From Cladocopium goreaui (lineage: Eukaryota; Sar; Dinophyceae; Suessiales; Symbiodiniaceae), in the NCBI GenBank assembly GCA_947184155.2, contig CAMXCT020001380.1, forward strand, positions 92,501-156,500: a stretch of 64,000 bases of DNA, in the 5' to 3' direction. Both the position numbers and the translations under genes were made by a program. Positions 45,020-54,797 of the stretch are shown in pieces. A model generated the notes under the pieces. It was given only the letters and a program-made list of their open reading frames with translations. It did no database searches and was not told the DNA's origin. Numbering within the stretch: position 1 is the first letter of the stretch; each line of letters begins with the position of its first letter.

Positions 45020-46018
45020 TCCACTAACATCCCTGTTTTTCTTGATTAAACCTCCAACTAATCATCAATGAAAAATCCCATTAAACACTATTAAACCTAC
45101 TGCTTATTATTGGGTTTACCACAATAGTGCCTGGACCGAACTCCAATCGAAAAAAAGCTTCCGACCTGCGTTGCCGTCCCGTCCGGTCTTCGAACAGGTA
45201 TGGTGCATTTGGTCTGGCGCCGGGTTTCTCGGGACGAATGTGCCCAGTTGCCATATGAATAATATGGTTTTGTCTAAACATAGGGTACCCCATTCCATTG
45301 ATTTTCGACTTCATCTGAAATCCTATGATTTGGGTTTGTTTGAAAATGAGGTGGCCCGAAATCCACAGGTTCATCATATTTTCCCTATGGAAATTGACAT
45401 CACTTGGGGGAAAAAAGGCAATGTGTTGAACCATCTAGGTTCCACACCACCAACCCTTGGATTCGGCCTAAAGGTGCCTAAAGTAAGCCGTGCAAATGTC
45501 AATTTTAGGGATGCAAACAAATCTTGAACCACCCATTCTTGCATTTCTGGTGTCGATCTCCTTGTCGACTCACTTCTATCCTCAGGGATTCTCCACCAGC
45601 TTTGACCAGTTGTTTTTTTCGCCATGGCTCGACATGGACTACCAACAAAGCTGCGGAAAAACTGGTGGAAATTAAAGCCATCCATTTTTGGGAGGCCCAT
45701 CATTTAGAGCCATCCGGATATATCCGGATTTTTGCTGCTCATATCATATGGCTTGTGTGAAAAGTGGCAAGCCCCAAAACCCCAAGCTGGAGAAAGAAAC
45801 AAAAAACCATCAAAAAATTGCCATAAATTCGTGGTATCCAGCCCGCTTTGAGACAAACCAAAAAAAAACATATTGCTCCCACTGTATCCAAGCAAGTATC
45901 ACAATGTTTACGAGATCATTTCATCCATTTCAGCCCCATTGATCTATGGCAATGCTCCGCTGCCCAAATGGTGAAATCCCTGATCCATTGAAAACCTGCC
46001 GGCGTTCTCGAACGGGAA
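45020..46018. other. No gene confirmed
   Basis: A family G pair of ends (GGTTTTGTCTAAACATAGGG and GGGTTTGTTTGAAAATGAGG) brackets about 45260-45352. Minus-strand frames at 45081-45434 and 45374-45703 have fair composition but no clear splice sites. Confidence 0.35.
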
Positions 46019-46024
46019 TCCATA
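46019..46024. other. Target-site duplication TCCATA, left copy
   Basis: TCCATA directly outside the 3' LTR matches TCCATA at 59226-59231 outside the 5' LTR. The next base, G, also matches but probably belongs to the LTR edge. Confidence 0.7.
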
Positions 46025-46373
46025 GTCAAACAGGGGGACAAACCAGGCACCCACAAAAAGGAGAGAACCCGATCCGACAAACCCTGCATGAAATGCAACA
46101 GCAAGCACACTTTTGTGCACTTGAGCCATGAGCATCAAACAGCGGGAGTTAAGGACCTACCCGGTAGTTGTTGGGAAGGTTAACTACGACCCTGGGATAA
46201 ACTCTAGGCTATCTACATACCTAACGCTTCTAGGTATGAGGTGCTACTACTGTACACAAGGTATTCGGAGTAACTACTTAGGATGTTATGGAATCATAGC
46301 TACGGCATGCCAATACTAGACCTACTACCTATGCTATACATAGTGGGGGCTCGGGGGTCGATATATTTCAACT
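46025..46373 (-). repeat. 3' LTR of the retrotransposon
   Basis: Partner of the repeat at 58877-59225, equal in length (349 bp) and almost identical. Its inner edge abuts a purine tract on the coding strand and its outer edge abuts TCCATA, as expected for a 3' LTR. Confidence 0.92.
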
Positions 46374-46386
46374 CCCCCCTCGCCTG
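46374..46386 (-). other. Polypurine tract before the 3' LTR
   Basis: On the coding strand the sequence reads GGCGAGGGGGG immediately before the 3' LTR. This is the expected primer for plus-strand DNA synthesis in LTR elements. Confidence 0.7.
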
Positions 46387-46428
46387 TTCCACACGCACTG
46401 CGCATTGGCAGTAACCTACGCAACTACT

Positions 46429-46455
46429 GTCGCGCGAACGGGTGTCCGCAGCGAC
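46429..46455 (-). repeat. Bulged hairpin a, abutting the pol stop codon
   Basis: Outer stem GTCGC/GCGAC, lone A, inner stem GCG/CGC with a 10-nt loop. The C that always follows GCGAC is here part of the TAG stop of pol (46456-46458). Confidence 0.65.
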
Positions 46456-47844
46456 CTAGGCGTTGGCTTTAAGGTCTAAGGGGAGGTCAGTACGTATTCC
46501 TAAAAGGATTAGTGCTGCTGCCCATTTGTGTGGAGGCAATGCCTTGGTGAATATGTCTGCCGCCTGGTCATCGGTGTGGGTGTACTCTATCTCAGCAGAG
46601 TCATCTCTGAAGACTTCGGACAGGCAAGACAAATTAACTTTGTGTGTTCTAGTTATATGGCGAAGCTTGGGACTATATCCTTTCTTCACAACTAGGATTG
46701 TTGCTTGATTATCTTCGTGGACCTTAAGGGTTACGGAGCGTGCAAGCAACAGCTCCCATAACTGTAAGGCAGGCAAGCCTTCTTGATAAAGCGAATGGGC
46801 TAAACTAACAACCTCGCTTTCCGTGGTCGATCTAGAAGTGGATGTTTGGCGCTTGCTAATCCATGCAAGTGGGAAGAAGGAACTAGGGCCAGTCAAAACC
46901 AAAAAGCCACCGGAGGTTGAGCGTGCAGTTGATCTGTCGCCGGCGAAGTCGGCATCGACAAACAGTCTGAGCTCTAGGTCTTCAGGCTTGTCCTGAATGG
47001 TACCTACTAACCTGTAGTGTGGTGTTGAGGCTATGTACTGGATTAATCTTAAGACCTTCTTATCATCCCCCCTGGACCACGACTGGACCTTTGTGGCCGG
47101 ATCATTGATAGGCTTGATGATGTCGGGACGTGCAAGTCTACCTAACCAAAGGGCTTTCATCAAAATCTTACATGCATTTGGAGCTAGTTCCCCTTTAGTT
47201 TCATCATCCTCAATGGTGATGGATCCCTCAGGTGGAAATGGCGTGGCGGCATGCTTGAGTTTGGTGATACCGGTTATTGATTTATACAAATCTACGGTCT
47301 GCTGAGCGTAGTCTGCCATATCAAAAACCATGCCATCTTGGGCTTGGAAGGCTGCACATTTTTCATGACCTTCGGTCTTGGATAGTGGTGTAACAACATG
47401 GTTGCGTCCAAGAATCCTATAGATGGGCTCTGGGGGTTCGATGTCTACCACAGAAGTTAACTTACTCCAGAATGCATCATGCTGGTCGGCGGGGCCAGCA
47501 AGAGTTAAATCGTCTACATAAGTTGACAGAAGTAACTTTGTATCTGGGAAGTAAAAGTTTCCTGGGTATTCTTGAACTTCCTGTCCACCAAGGTTCTTGA
47601 TGATGACTTTCAAGTGTTGTTCCCACAGGCCTTCGGCATCAGGATGACCGTATAAGGCTTTAATTAAGAGGACTACGGGCTTAACAAACTGTTGTTTCCA
47701 ATACTTAGGGCGGAGCTCCGGGGGAAGCTCAATCCAGGTTTTGTATTTGGAAGATAACAGTGCTTGGACGTAAGCTTTGACTGCATCTGCAGCCGTCGCG
47801 CGGTTACCCGGCAGCGACCCATACGCCAGGCAGGCGTTTAGCCC
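46456..47844 (-). CDS. Reverse transcriptase and RNase H, -1 frame continuation of pol
   Basis: Translation in the -1 frame is open without a stop from about 47844 to the TAG at 46456-46458. It picks up exactly where the upstream polyprotein breaks. Numbered from the in-frame Met at 47613, the polymerase motif YVDD is at residues 32-35. The RNase H domain has DADFAGD (220-226), Glu265 in STTESE and Asp301 in HEDNQAT. The copia tail motif ADIFTKAL is at 352-359. About 77 codons precede that Met and contain further RT sequence (LNACLAYGSLPG, LIKALYGHPDAEGLW), so the Met is not the true start. The enzyme copies element RNA to DNA. Either one G was lost from a G run at 47842-47844, or the protein is made by -1 ribosomal frameshifting. 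The sequence there is not a classical slippery heptamer, so mutation (or sequencing error) is my first reading. Confidence 0.88.
   Translation of the reverse strand, partial: GLNACLAYGSLPGNRATAADAVKAYVQALLSSKYKTWIELPPELRPKYWKQQFVKPVVLLIKALYGHPDAEGLWEQHLKVIIKNLGGQEVQEYPGNFYFPDTKLLLSTYVDDLTLAGPADQHDAFWSKLTSVVDIEPPEPIYRILGRNHVVTPLSKTEGHEKCAAFQAQDGMVFDMADYAQQTVDLYKSITGITKLKHAATPFPPEGSITIEDDETKGELAPNACKILMKALWLGRLARPDIIKPINDPATKVQSWSRGDDKKVLRLIQYIASTPHYRLVGTIQDKPEDLELRLFVDADFAGDRSTARSTSGGFLVLTGPSSFFPLAWISKRQTSTSRSTTESEVVSLAHSLYQEGLPALQLWELLLARSVTLKVHEDNQATILVVKKGYSPKLRHITRTHKVNLSCLSEVFRDDSAEIEYTHTDDQAADIFTKALPPHKWAAALILLGIRTDLPLDLKANA
47795..47818 (-). repeat. Bulged hairpin b, just downstream of the pol frame break
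   Basis: Outer stem GTCGC/GCGAC with lone A. The inner arms GCGG and CCGGC pair with one extra bulge. It starts 20 nt beyond the TAA that ends the upstream polyprotein frame. Confidence 0.65.
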
Positions 47845-50800
47845 TTGGACGGAGTGGGATTTGCGCCGAGTTCTTGGTAAACCGCGGCTGCACCATGTTC
47901 GTCCTTTGCGCAGTCTCCTCTGTACACAATGCGCCCCTTCATTTTGTGAAGGTGGTCTGCAAGCTCGTAGAATTTAATGGACGCGATGGTCATGAGCTGA
48001 CCAAAGTGTACTGACACACCCGAAGCCTTAGCTTCTTTGCGTACATCTTCCTTCTCGCGGACCGAGCCAAGATCCCAAGTACCAGCCTTAACCAAACCAT
48101 CGGCTTCGGCGCGGATTGCCTCTAGGGCCTTGGGATTGGACAGCATCTCTGCACGGGATAAGAGCTTAGTGACCATTGCTTTGATCTCAGGCGTTGGCGC
48201 CTTTGGGTCTTCCAGGTGGAAGGCTTGGGCGATCAATTGTTCATGGTCAAGAAGTTCTGTAACCAACCTATTAGCAGTGGGGTCTGATTCAACAGCTAGG
48301 GCTAAATCTTCAAAACCAGCTAATGGGGATACATGCTTAAGGTGCTGCTCAATTTCCCTATGGGGTTGAGGCTCGCTAGTTGCCGGTCGGCAAGGCATAG
48401 CAGGAACGGACTGCTGGGCACATTTTGAGGGATACAAAGCTTGCGCAATTAGATTAGTCATTTGGGGCGGATACATTGCGGAGCGAGTGGTCTCAGCTCC
48501 CTCACATCTGGAATGAGGTTGCTGGCAACGACACCGCATATCTTGAAACGCCTCTACAATTCGGGGAGAAGTGGTCTTGAGCTTCCATGGCTTTTTGATG
48601 GGATAACCATTTCTGTCGGTTAAACCTACGGTACACCCTTCAAAATCAACGGTCATAAACTGGGGATGCTTCCCAAAGAATGCTACAACGTCGGGCCTTT
48701 TCCAGCCAGAGCAAGGTCTTGGCCACTCAAACGTTACAGTACCACCATGATTGAGAACCCTTTCAGCGCGTTTGGAAAAACTCTTAAACAACCGTTTGGA
48801 CTCTTTGACCTGGTGGGCAAGCTTCCTAATGAATGCGGCACCACCCCTCTTCCTATTGATGTACTGCCAAGGGGATCCGGATGTGCAAGGGATAGAGGCC
48901 CACATATGTGGAGGTGCAACCTTAGCGGCTTCATCTATCTGATAGTCTAGTTGCTCACATTGTGACTCATCTCCCAGGTCTATCCTATCCTTACAAAGTC
49001 TAACATGATTAATGCCATATTCTTGGTGAGTAAAACCCATCTGGGAGTCCTCAGAACAAGCAAATTCAAACATGGTTGACTTGGCATTGGGTCTGGAAGC
49101 TTTCTTGGCAGCTTTCCGGCTCCTACGATTATCGCGGTTAGTTGGCTTACCTACAGCGGGGCAACCAAAAACAGGCAGCGACTTTTGACATAGGTCGGAA
49201 CATCGATTGGCAACTTGGGGAAGAATAGCTACACCAGAAACGGAAACAGCAGGCTCGGCTGGAGCGCTGGGTTCGGACGACCCTGGTACCTCACCTCTTA
49301 TGAGAGTTTCCTCAAAGAGCGCTCTGTCCTCAGCGGAGAGGTGCGATGGTATGGGGTCAGGGTCAGGCAGGTCCTCACCCTGGAAGATGATGCCATGTGC
49401 TTCATCATCCCTGTCTTCTGCTTCCGTCTCACTTGTGGGTGGTGGAGCTTTCTTTTCTTTTTCGGCATCTTTTTCTTTTTCAACCAACATTGAGAAGCGG
49501 GCTCTGCACTCATCAGTGTGCACGCGTGAATGGCCAGTGCAGCCTTTGCAACCAGGGGTCTCTTTCCATTTAAGGATGCGGTCTACGGTTATATAAACAG
49601 AACGACTTTTGAGACCTGGTGTAGAGGGTGAGGCTATTCCGCCCTCCTTGGGGAAGGGCACATCCTTTAAGGCATATTCAGGCAACTTAAGATCATCTGG
49701 GTTATCCCCCCTGACGAGAGCTTGGTGGCGTGAAAAACCTACTGGAAAAACAGGATCACCTTCAGGGACAAAGATTTCTGCTTCTGGAACATCAACGGCT
49801 GAATTCCCACCTCTAGTGCGATACTCTTGGTAATCTAACACCCTTAAGATATTTCTATATCGGAAACCGGGATCAATCCTCCAACCCAAAAATAGACCAG
49901 GTGACATGTTGGGCTCCAAAGTCCTTTTGGTGGGTGACTTCCTACGGTAATACACTAACTGACCAAAGCATAACCTCATGCCATCAAACTTATTCCTAGT
50001 AAGCGACTCCCATTGGGTTTTGTCGGGGTCAGCTATTGAAGGCTTGTCGAATGACATTGAAAGGCAAGCATATGGATAGCTATATGTGTGATACTCATAG
50101 GGAAGGCCAGATTGGAGGTGAATAGTGCGGCAACATTCTTTCTCCTCTCGAACATCTCTCTCGAGGATGGCATTGTGGGGCCATCTGTTCGGCAACGAGG
50201 TTTCTGGAACCATGCCTACGGCATGTGCCGCCTGCTCAAGCTCGCCTGCTTCGTCCATTTTGATGAACGTTCGGGTGGTGAGCTCTGATCCACGCAATCC
50301 TAAGAAATGCCTAAAGTTGCGAGCATGCGCGTCAGCAGTACGTTTAGACAATGGGTATGCAACACGCGCACCAGAGTACGCATCGCGGATGACATGATGC
50401 GACCTTATTCCCCCTATACCTACACCCAAGTGTTCGGACCCTTTAGCTAAGATAACATCATCAGTAGCAAGCTGTTCCAGCGGCTGCTTTGGGGGATCAA
50501 CAAAATCATCGGCTTTGCCATCTTTGACATGTGAAACCCTCATGGCGGTATCTTTTGCTATATGGCACAAAGGACAGTAGGGATTTTTGGGAAAATGGGT
50601 GCGCAAATGTTCAGGGCTAGTGGCTTGCTGCTTTAGAACTTCATCCTTAGGCGGCTCACCATCACCTAGCTCTACCAAAAGCTTATCATCCATTGGGTGT
50701 TTAGGCTCCGACGCGCTAGGGGGCCCAGCAGCGTCCTCAACAGGCTCGGGATCTAGAATTTCATCTAATTCTGAAGGACTAGGAAGGTCACTACCACCAA

Positions 50801-53800
50801 AGCTAGGGGCATAGCCAGGGTCATTAGGATCTTCTTCATCATCAGCGGGAGCATCAGTTTCCACAGGTGGAGCTGGCACGGCAGTTGAGACAGGAGCAAG
50901 GTGCTCGCTGGGCACAAAATGACGTGGGGTCAACTCTTCATCATACTGGGGAACATATTCAACTACCCTAGATGCACAGATTCTAGCGTTCCGGGGAACT
51001 TTCATCCTACACCTGTTGATATTTTCTGGAGCTATCAAGTAGGGGACATTCTCTCTAGGATCCCAGACAAACATGTAACCCTTATCTATGACAGTCTTAC
51101 CAATGCTTTGTGCGGGAGGACATTCTTTAAGGACATAGACCTCTTCACCTTCAAGAATCTTACTTCCATTAAAGGCTAGTGACTCTTGGCCAGGCTGGCT
51201 GCCACCTCCGGTAGCAAAAGCAACAGGATTGGGTGATTGCTGCAAGTGCTCCTTCATGGCTGGTGTGAGGGCTTGGCGTCCGATCAAGTGTCTACCTGCG
51301 GCCGTGTCCCAAAGCCAGGGGATGGATTTGGAGGCCTTCATTGGCATGGCATTGATGGGGTCAGGATTATTAGTCGCGCCATCGGCAGCGACCTCTGGGA
51401 TTATGACAGTTGCCATACTAGCAGCAGCTTTGGCAGGGGCTTTACCGCTTTTACCAAGTGCTCTAGGAGGAGGTCCCTTATACTTGTTGGTGTCTGAGTG
51501 GAGGAACGCGCACGACTTAGCTTTGCATGCATTGTACGCATAGAACATGCAAGGGGTTTTGGCCTTTTCGGAAGCGCTCATGTTTGCTACTTTCTTGGCT
51601 TCTTCCCCACGCGGGGTCGTGTTGCCCTTTCGGTTGGGCGGAGGCGGCTTTGGACCGGATGGCTTGGCCTTGGGCTTCGCTTTCGGGGCAGGAGCTGCCT
51701 TCACGTCCTCCTTTTTAGGGGTTTTCTTTGGTTGAGGATTACCCCCCCCTGAACCCTGGTTCTTAGGCGTGGCCTTAGCTTTGGGATTAGGGGTTGGTGC
51801 AGGGGCACCAGCGATTTTGTCATCGGGGGTTTGTTGCGTGCCAGCATAGCCAGCAGCAGGCTTCAACTTCAGCTGCTTATCAAACTCGGCGCGATTACGC
51901 TTCTGCTGATCAAGTTGGATGGCAAGTTCAACCTTAGACCATAACCAGTCAGTGGTGCGACGATGGCTATCTAGTCGGGCTTCCCTAGCTTTAACAACTT
52001 TTGGGGCGATCACGGCATTGCGCTCTAGTTCGTCGATGAGATGGTTAAACAGCGCCTGTTGTCGCGGTAAATCCTCTAAGGGGATGGTAGACATCACGTA
52101 AATATACTTATCCCTAAAGGCCTCTAAGTCAGCTACCGTGTTACCAGCGACCCTAAGGGATAATAGATTCCGCTCGCCAAGCATGCCAATGCGGTCACGC
52201 TCCAATTGGAAATGTTTGAATATTTTACGCAACATCGCGCGCCCGCAAGGCATTGCACCACTAGCGCGCTCTGCTTCTACCATTTGCTGAAAAACAAGAC
52301 CAAACCTACCGCGCTTACAGGTCTTTATGAGCCTAGAAGCGATCTCTCGATCGGTGCGGGGGTACCTAGGATCGGCTTGAAGAACAGCTTCATCAGTGGT
52401 TAGGCACTCTTGGGCCCATTGGTAAACTTCATTACCGGGGGTCTTTTGGAGTTTGCCTATTGACATCAACACCTGATTGATATATCCACGGGCTTGACCT
52501 GCGTTCTCTGGTGGATTCGGAAAAACCATGTCAACTAAGGATTTTATCCTAATGGTATCTTCTTCATCATCCGCGTAGTTAACAGCAGGTGGCTGTGGGG
52601 CTAAATAGGGTTGGTTCATGGTAAGATGCGGGCATTCGATCTCTTCATGGAGGTCACCACAAATCCTACATTCGGTAAGGACTAATGGGGCACGCACTGA
52701 GTGGAACTCACCAGAATCCGAGGAGGACTCTGAGCTACCTGAATCAACCGATCTATTAGCAGAACCAATATGGTGAAAAGATGTGGTATTGTCAACAACT
52801 AAACCCTGTTGCGCCAACGGAAGTGGCGGCAACCCTGGCGGCAACACCTGCTGCGGTGGAGGTGCACGACCTATGGACCCAAAACGAGAGTTTGCACAGG
52901 GAGTGCCCGCAGCACTAGCATTGGTTGGACCTAAGCCCGGTGCGCTAGCAGCAGCGCCCTTTGGGGGCGTGCACGGAGGTGCTATCGGCAGGGGTGCAGG
53001 GGCAGTAAGCTGCTGAGATTGTTGTTGTTGCATCTGTTGAAGTTGCTGCTGTTGCGATTGCAATGCATTGGTCAATCTATTCACTTCAGCTAAAAGTTGA
53101 TGGACTAAAGCTGATTCTGTTGGATTCGAAGCACTTGCAACATTAGCGCTAGGTACCATGGCATTTGCTGGCATGGACAAGTTGGCAACTGCCAACTCCG
53201 CAGGTTGGGGGTTCGCCATAACAGTCACGGGTGTGGCACCCGGAGGGTGAAAAGACTGAGGCATGGTCGGAACAACATTTGGTGCTACTTCATGGGATGA
53301 TTGGCCAACAGAAACCCTGGGGGTGGCCCAAGTAGTTGCCTCTACAACCATTGGATTTGCAACCTCTTGCAGGGGAACTGGAGTATTTTGTGGGGAACCA
53401 AAAGGCCTAGCACGAACATCTGGTGTTTGAGCTGGAGCTGGAACATAACCCTCAAATAGATTGAAGTTTTCCATAGTTTGCTCATCTTCAGGAATTACCC
53501 TTTGACCTACATTTTCTCGGGGAAGATCCGCAAGATAGTCCATGAGGGCAGAACCTGAAATGGGGGAAACTGGAACTGGGGATGCTACAGCCAAGTTGTT
53601 TTGGCGTCTGGCTTCTGCCAGCTGTTGCTCAAGGAGAGCAATCCTAGTATCCCTTTCAGTTATTTCAACTTCCCGAGTGGCCAATTGTTGGTTACCCAAA
53701 TTGATTTGTTGTTGAAGTGGTCTAACATTAGATTCCACAAATTGTTGGGCTTCCCGTTGCAAAACCGCTTGACTCTCTAAGACTTCCTGCTGAGCCTGCT

Positions 53801-54386
53801 GCCTAGCCCCAAAAACAAATTGTTGGGCTTGTTGGGTGAGGTTATGCTCAAACAACTCCGAACCCCTGTCCCTCTCAGCCAGAGCGGCGTGAGCTTCCTC
53901 CTGGTTGTGCAGGATGGCTCGTGCTGCGGCGTCGCGCATTTCTGCAGCGACCTGACCAAAGTCGGATTGCTGCTGTGCGATGACTTGTCTAGCTTGGAAG
54001 GCTTCTAATTGGGATTGGATGGCAACATTACTAGCATGGTCTGCGATAGTGGCGGCATGGTGCGCTTGGGTCACAGCAGCACCCGCAAGGAAAGTGGCTT
54101 GGGTTGCACTAAGGTCTACAGGATTATCTTCATCAGGACTATTGCTTGGGTTTGGACCATGGGGACCCCTTTGCCTAAATCTATTTTGTTGAGATGCTTC
54201 CACACTAGTATCAGATGACTCATCAACACGCATGGCATCCCTAGTTGAAGGCAACTGGATTCTTCGTGGAACCAGGGAGGTAACAACCGCCGGGACCCTT
54301 GTTGCATTTGGATTAGAAGTTTCAGGACTACTCCTTGACCTACTGTTAGATGAACTAGGATCAGAAGGGGGAGAAATGCCTGACAT
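47838..54386 (-). CDS. Gag-protease-integrase polyprotein with accessory domains (2,182 codons)
   Basis: Residues 100-260 are a Gln/Ala-rich coiled-coil-like region. A knuckle CRICGDLHEEIEC lies at 573-585 (CX2CX3HX4C, one residue short of the usual gag knuckle). Residues 600-850 look like a capsid-type helical region, followed by a Lys/Pro-rich linker. A CCCH-type finger uses Cys946, Cys954, Cys959 and His963. The aspartic protease motif is WLWDTAAG with Asp1027, in place of the usual DSG. The integrase zinc region lies near 1260-1274 (His...CPLC), and the core has Asp1308/1309, Asp1378 and Glu1409 or Glu1414. A Cys/His cluster is at 1613-1627. A domain of unknown role follows at about 1772-1965. 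Reverse transcriptase begins near 2094. The frame then stops at TAA (47838-47840) just after RT has begun, and RT continues in the -1 frame. The protein would build particles, mature itself and insert cDNA. Confidence 0.9.
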   Translation of the reverse strand: MSGISPPSDPSSSNSRSRSSPETSNPNATRVPAVVTSLVPRRIQLPSTRDAMRVDESSDTSVEASQQNRFRQRGPHGPNPSNSPDEDNPVDLSATQATFLAGAAVTQAHHAATIADHASNVAIQSQLEAFQARQVIAQQQSDFGQVAAEMRDAAARAILHNQEEAHAALAERDRGSELFEHNLTQQAQQFVFGARQQAQQEVLESQAVLQREAQQFVESNVRPLQQQINLGNQQLATREVEITERDTRIALLEQQLAEARRQNNLAVASPVPVSPISGSALMDYLADLPRENVGQRVIPEDEQTMENFNLFEGYVPAPAQTPDVRARPFGSPQNTPVPLQEVANPMVVEATTWATPRVSVGQSSHEVAPNVVPTMPQSFHPPGATPVTVMANPQPAELAVANLSMPANAMVPSANVASASNPTESALVHQLLAEVNRLTNALQSQQQQLQQMQQQQSQQLTAPAPLPIAPPCTPPKGAAASAPGLGPTNASAAGTPCANSRFGSIGRAPPPQQVLPPGLPPLPLAQQGLVVDNTTSFHHIGSANRSVDSGSSESSSDSGEFHSVRAPLVLTECRICGDLHEEIECPHLTMNQPYLAPQPPAVNYADDEEDTIRIKSLVDMVFPNPPENAGQARGYINQVLMSIGKLQKTPGNEVYQWAQECLTTDEAVLQADPRYPRTDREIASRLIKTCKRGRFGLVFQQMVEAERASGAMPCGRAMLRKIFKHFQLERDRIGMLGERNLLSLRVAGNTVADLEAFRDKYIYVMSTIPLEDLPRQQALFNHLIDELERNAVIAPKVVKAREARLDSHRRTTDWLWSKVELAIQLDQQKRNRAEFDKQLKLKPAAGYAGTQQTPDDKIAGAPAPTPNPKAKATPKNQGSGGGNPQPKKTPKKEDVKAAPAPKAKPKAKPSGPKPPPPNRKGNTTPRGEEAKKVANMSASEKAKTPCMFYAYNACKAKSCAFLHSDTNKYKGPPPRALGKSGKAPAKAAASMATVIIPEVAADGATNNPDPINAMPMKASKSIPWLWDTAAGRHLIGRQALTPAMKEHLQQSPNPVAFATGGGSQPGQESLAFNGSKILEGEEVYVLKECPPAQSIGKTVIDKGYMFVWDPRENVPYLIAPENINRCRMKVPRNARICASRVVEYVPQYDEELTPRHFVPSEHLAPVSTAVPAPPVETDAPADDEEDPNDPGYAPSFGGSDLPSPSELDEILDPEPVEDAAGPPSASEPKHPMDDKLLVELGDGEPPKDEVLKQQATSPEHLRTHFPKNPYCPLCHIAKDTAMRVSHVKDGKADDFVDPPKQPLEQLATDDVILAKGSEHLGVGIGGIRSHHVIRDAYSGARVAYPLSKRTADAHARNFRHFLGLRGSELTTRTFIKMDEAGELEQAAHAVGMVPETSLPNRWPHNAILERDVREEKECCRTIHLQSGLPYEYHTYSYPYACLSMSFDKPSIADPDKTQWESLTRNKFDGMRLCFGQLVYYRRKSPTKRTLEPNMSPGLFLGWRIDPGFRYRNILRVLDYQEYRTRGGNSAVDVPEAEIFVPEGDPVFPVGFSRHQALVRGDNPDDLKLPEYALKDVPFPKEGGIASPSTPGLKSRSVYITVDRILKWKETPGCKGCTGHSRVHTDECRARFSMLVEKEKDAEKEKKAPPPTSETEAEDRDDEAHGIIFQGEDLPDPDPIPSHLSAEDRALFEETLIRGEVPGSSEPSAPAEPAVSVSGVAILPQVANRCSDLCQKSLPVFGCPAVGKPTNRDNRRSRKAAKKASRPNAKSTMFEFACSEDSQMGFTHQEYGINHVRLCKDRIDLGDESQCEQLDYQIDEAAKVAPPHMWASIPCTSGSPWQYINRKRGGAAFIRKLAHQVKESKRLFKSFSKRAERVLNHGGTVTFEWPRPCSGWKRPDVVAFFGKHPQFMTVDFEGCTVGLTDRNGYPIKKPWKLKTTSPRIVEAFQDMRCRCQQPHSRCEGAETTRSAMYPPQMTNLIAQALYPSKCAQQSVPAMPCRPATSEPQPHREIEQHLKHVSPLAGFEDLALAVESDPTANRLVTELLDHEQLIAQAFHLEDPKAPTPEIKAMVTKLLSRAEMLSNPKALEAIRAEADGLVKAGTWDLGSVREKEDVRKEAKASGVSVHFGQLMTIASIKFYELADHLHKMKGRIVYRGDCAKDEHGAAAVYQELGANPTPSKG
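51373..51392 (-). repeat. Bulged hairpin c
   Basis: Outer stem GTCGC/GCGAC, inner stem GCC/GGC, loop ATC, lone A before GCGAC. Lies between the CCCH finger and the protease. Confidence 0.8.
53931..53951 (-). repeat. Bulged hairpin d
   Basis: Outer stem GTCGC/GCGAC, inner stem GCA/TGC, loop TTTC, lone A before GCGAC. Within gag. Confidence 0.8.
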
Positions 54387-54797
54387 CTTGACCCAAACTC
54401 GGCTGAACTTTTGCGCTCAACTGCAACGATGTGATCCAACGCGAGCTTTGCTCAGCGTCCCAAGCAAAAGTGTGCAGTGATGGGACAAAAGACCAATGCA
54501 GCACAATACTACCTCAACCAACAAAGTCTTCGCAAGTTGGATATTAAGATAATAAAGTGCAATTGAAATTAATTCAAGTTGTGTTGAAGTTCGGATGCAA
54601 TACGGCTTCGCTAGCGGTAATGACCCTAGCTCTGACCACAAAACAACACTGAACTAAAAACAAAAGGCAAAAGGCAATTGGACAATGGACACTTGGCAAA
54701 CGACAAGGACAGACCGACGAACGTAGCGAGCAAGCTCAGCTACCTCGGCGTTGAAAGCCTATCGGATGCTGTAGAACCGCTGGACTTGTGCCAGGGT
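54387..54797. other. Spacer between ORF1 and gag-pol of the retrotransposon
   Basis: These 411 bp have stops in the gag frame and no convincing ORF. They could hold a splice acceptor or internal entry signal for gag-pol, but I see no decisive motif. Confidence 0.5.

Noticed and set aside
46936-46959. GTCGC...CGAC inverted motif resembling the bulged hairpins
   Set aside because: The right outer arm is TCGAC and the sequence encodes the conserved RNase H motif DADFAGD, so coding constraint explains it.
50560-54217. Plus-strand frames across the retrotransposon, for example 52783-53016 and 51229-51543
   Set aside because: Antisense shadows of the gag-pol polyprotein.
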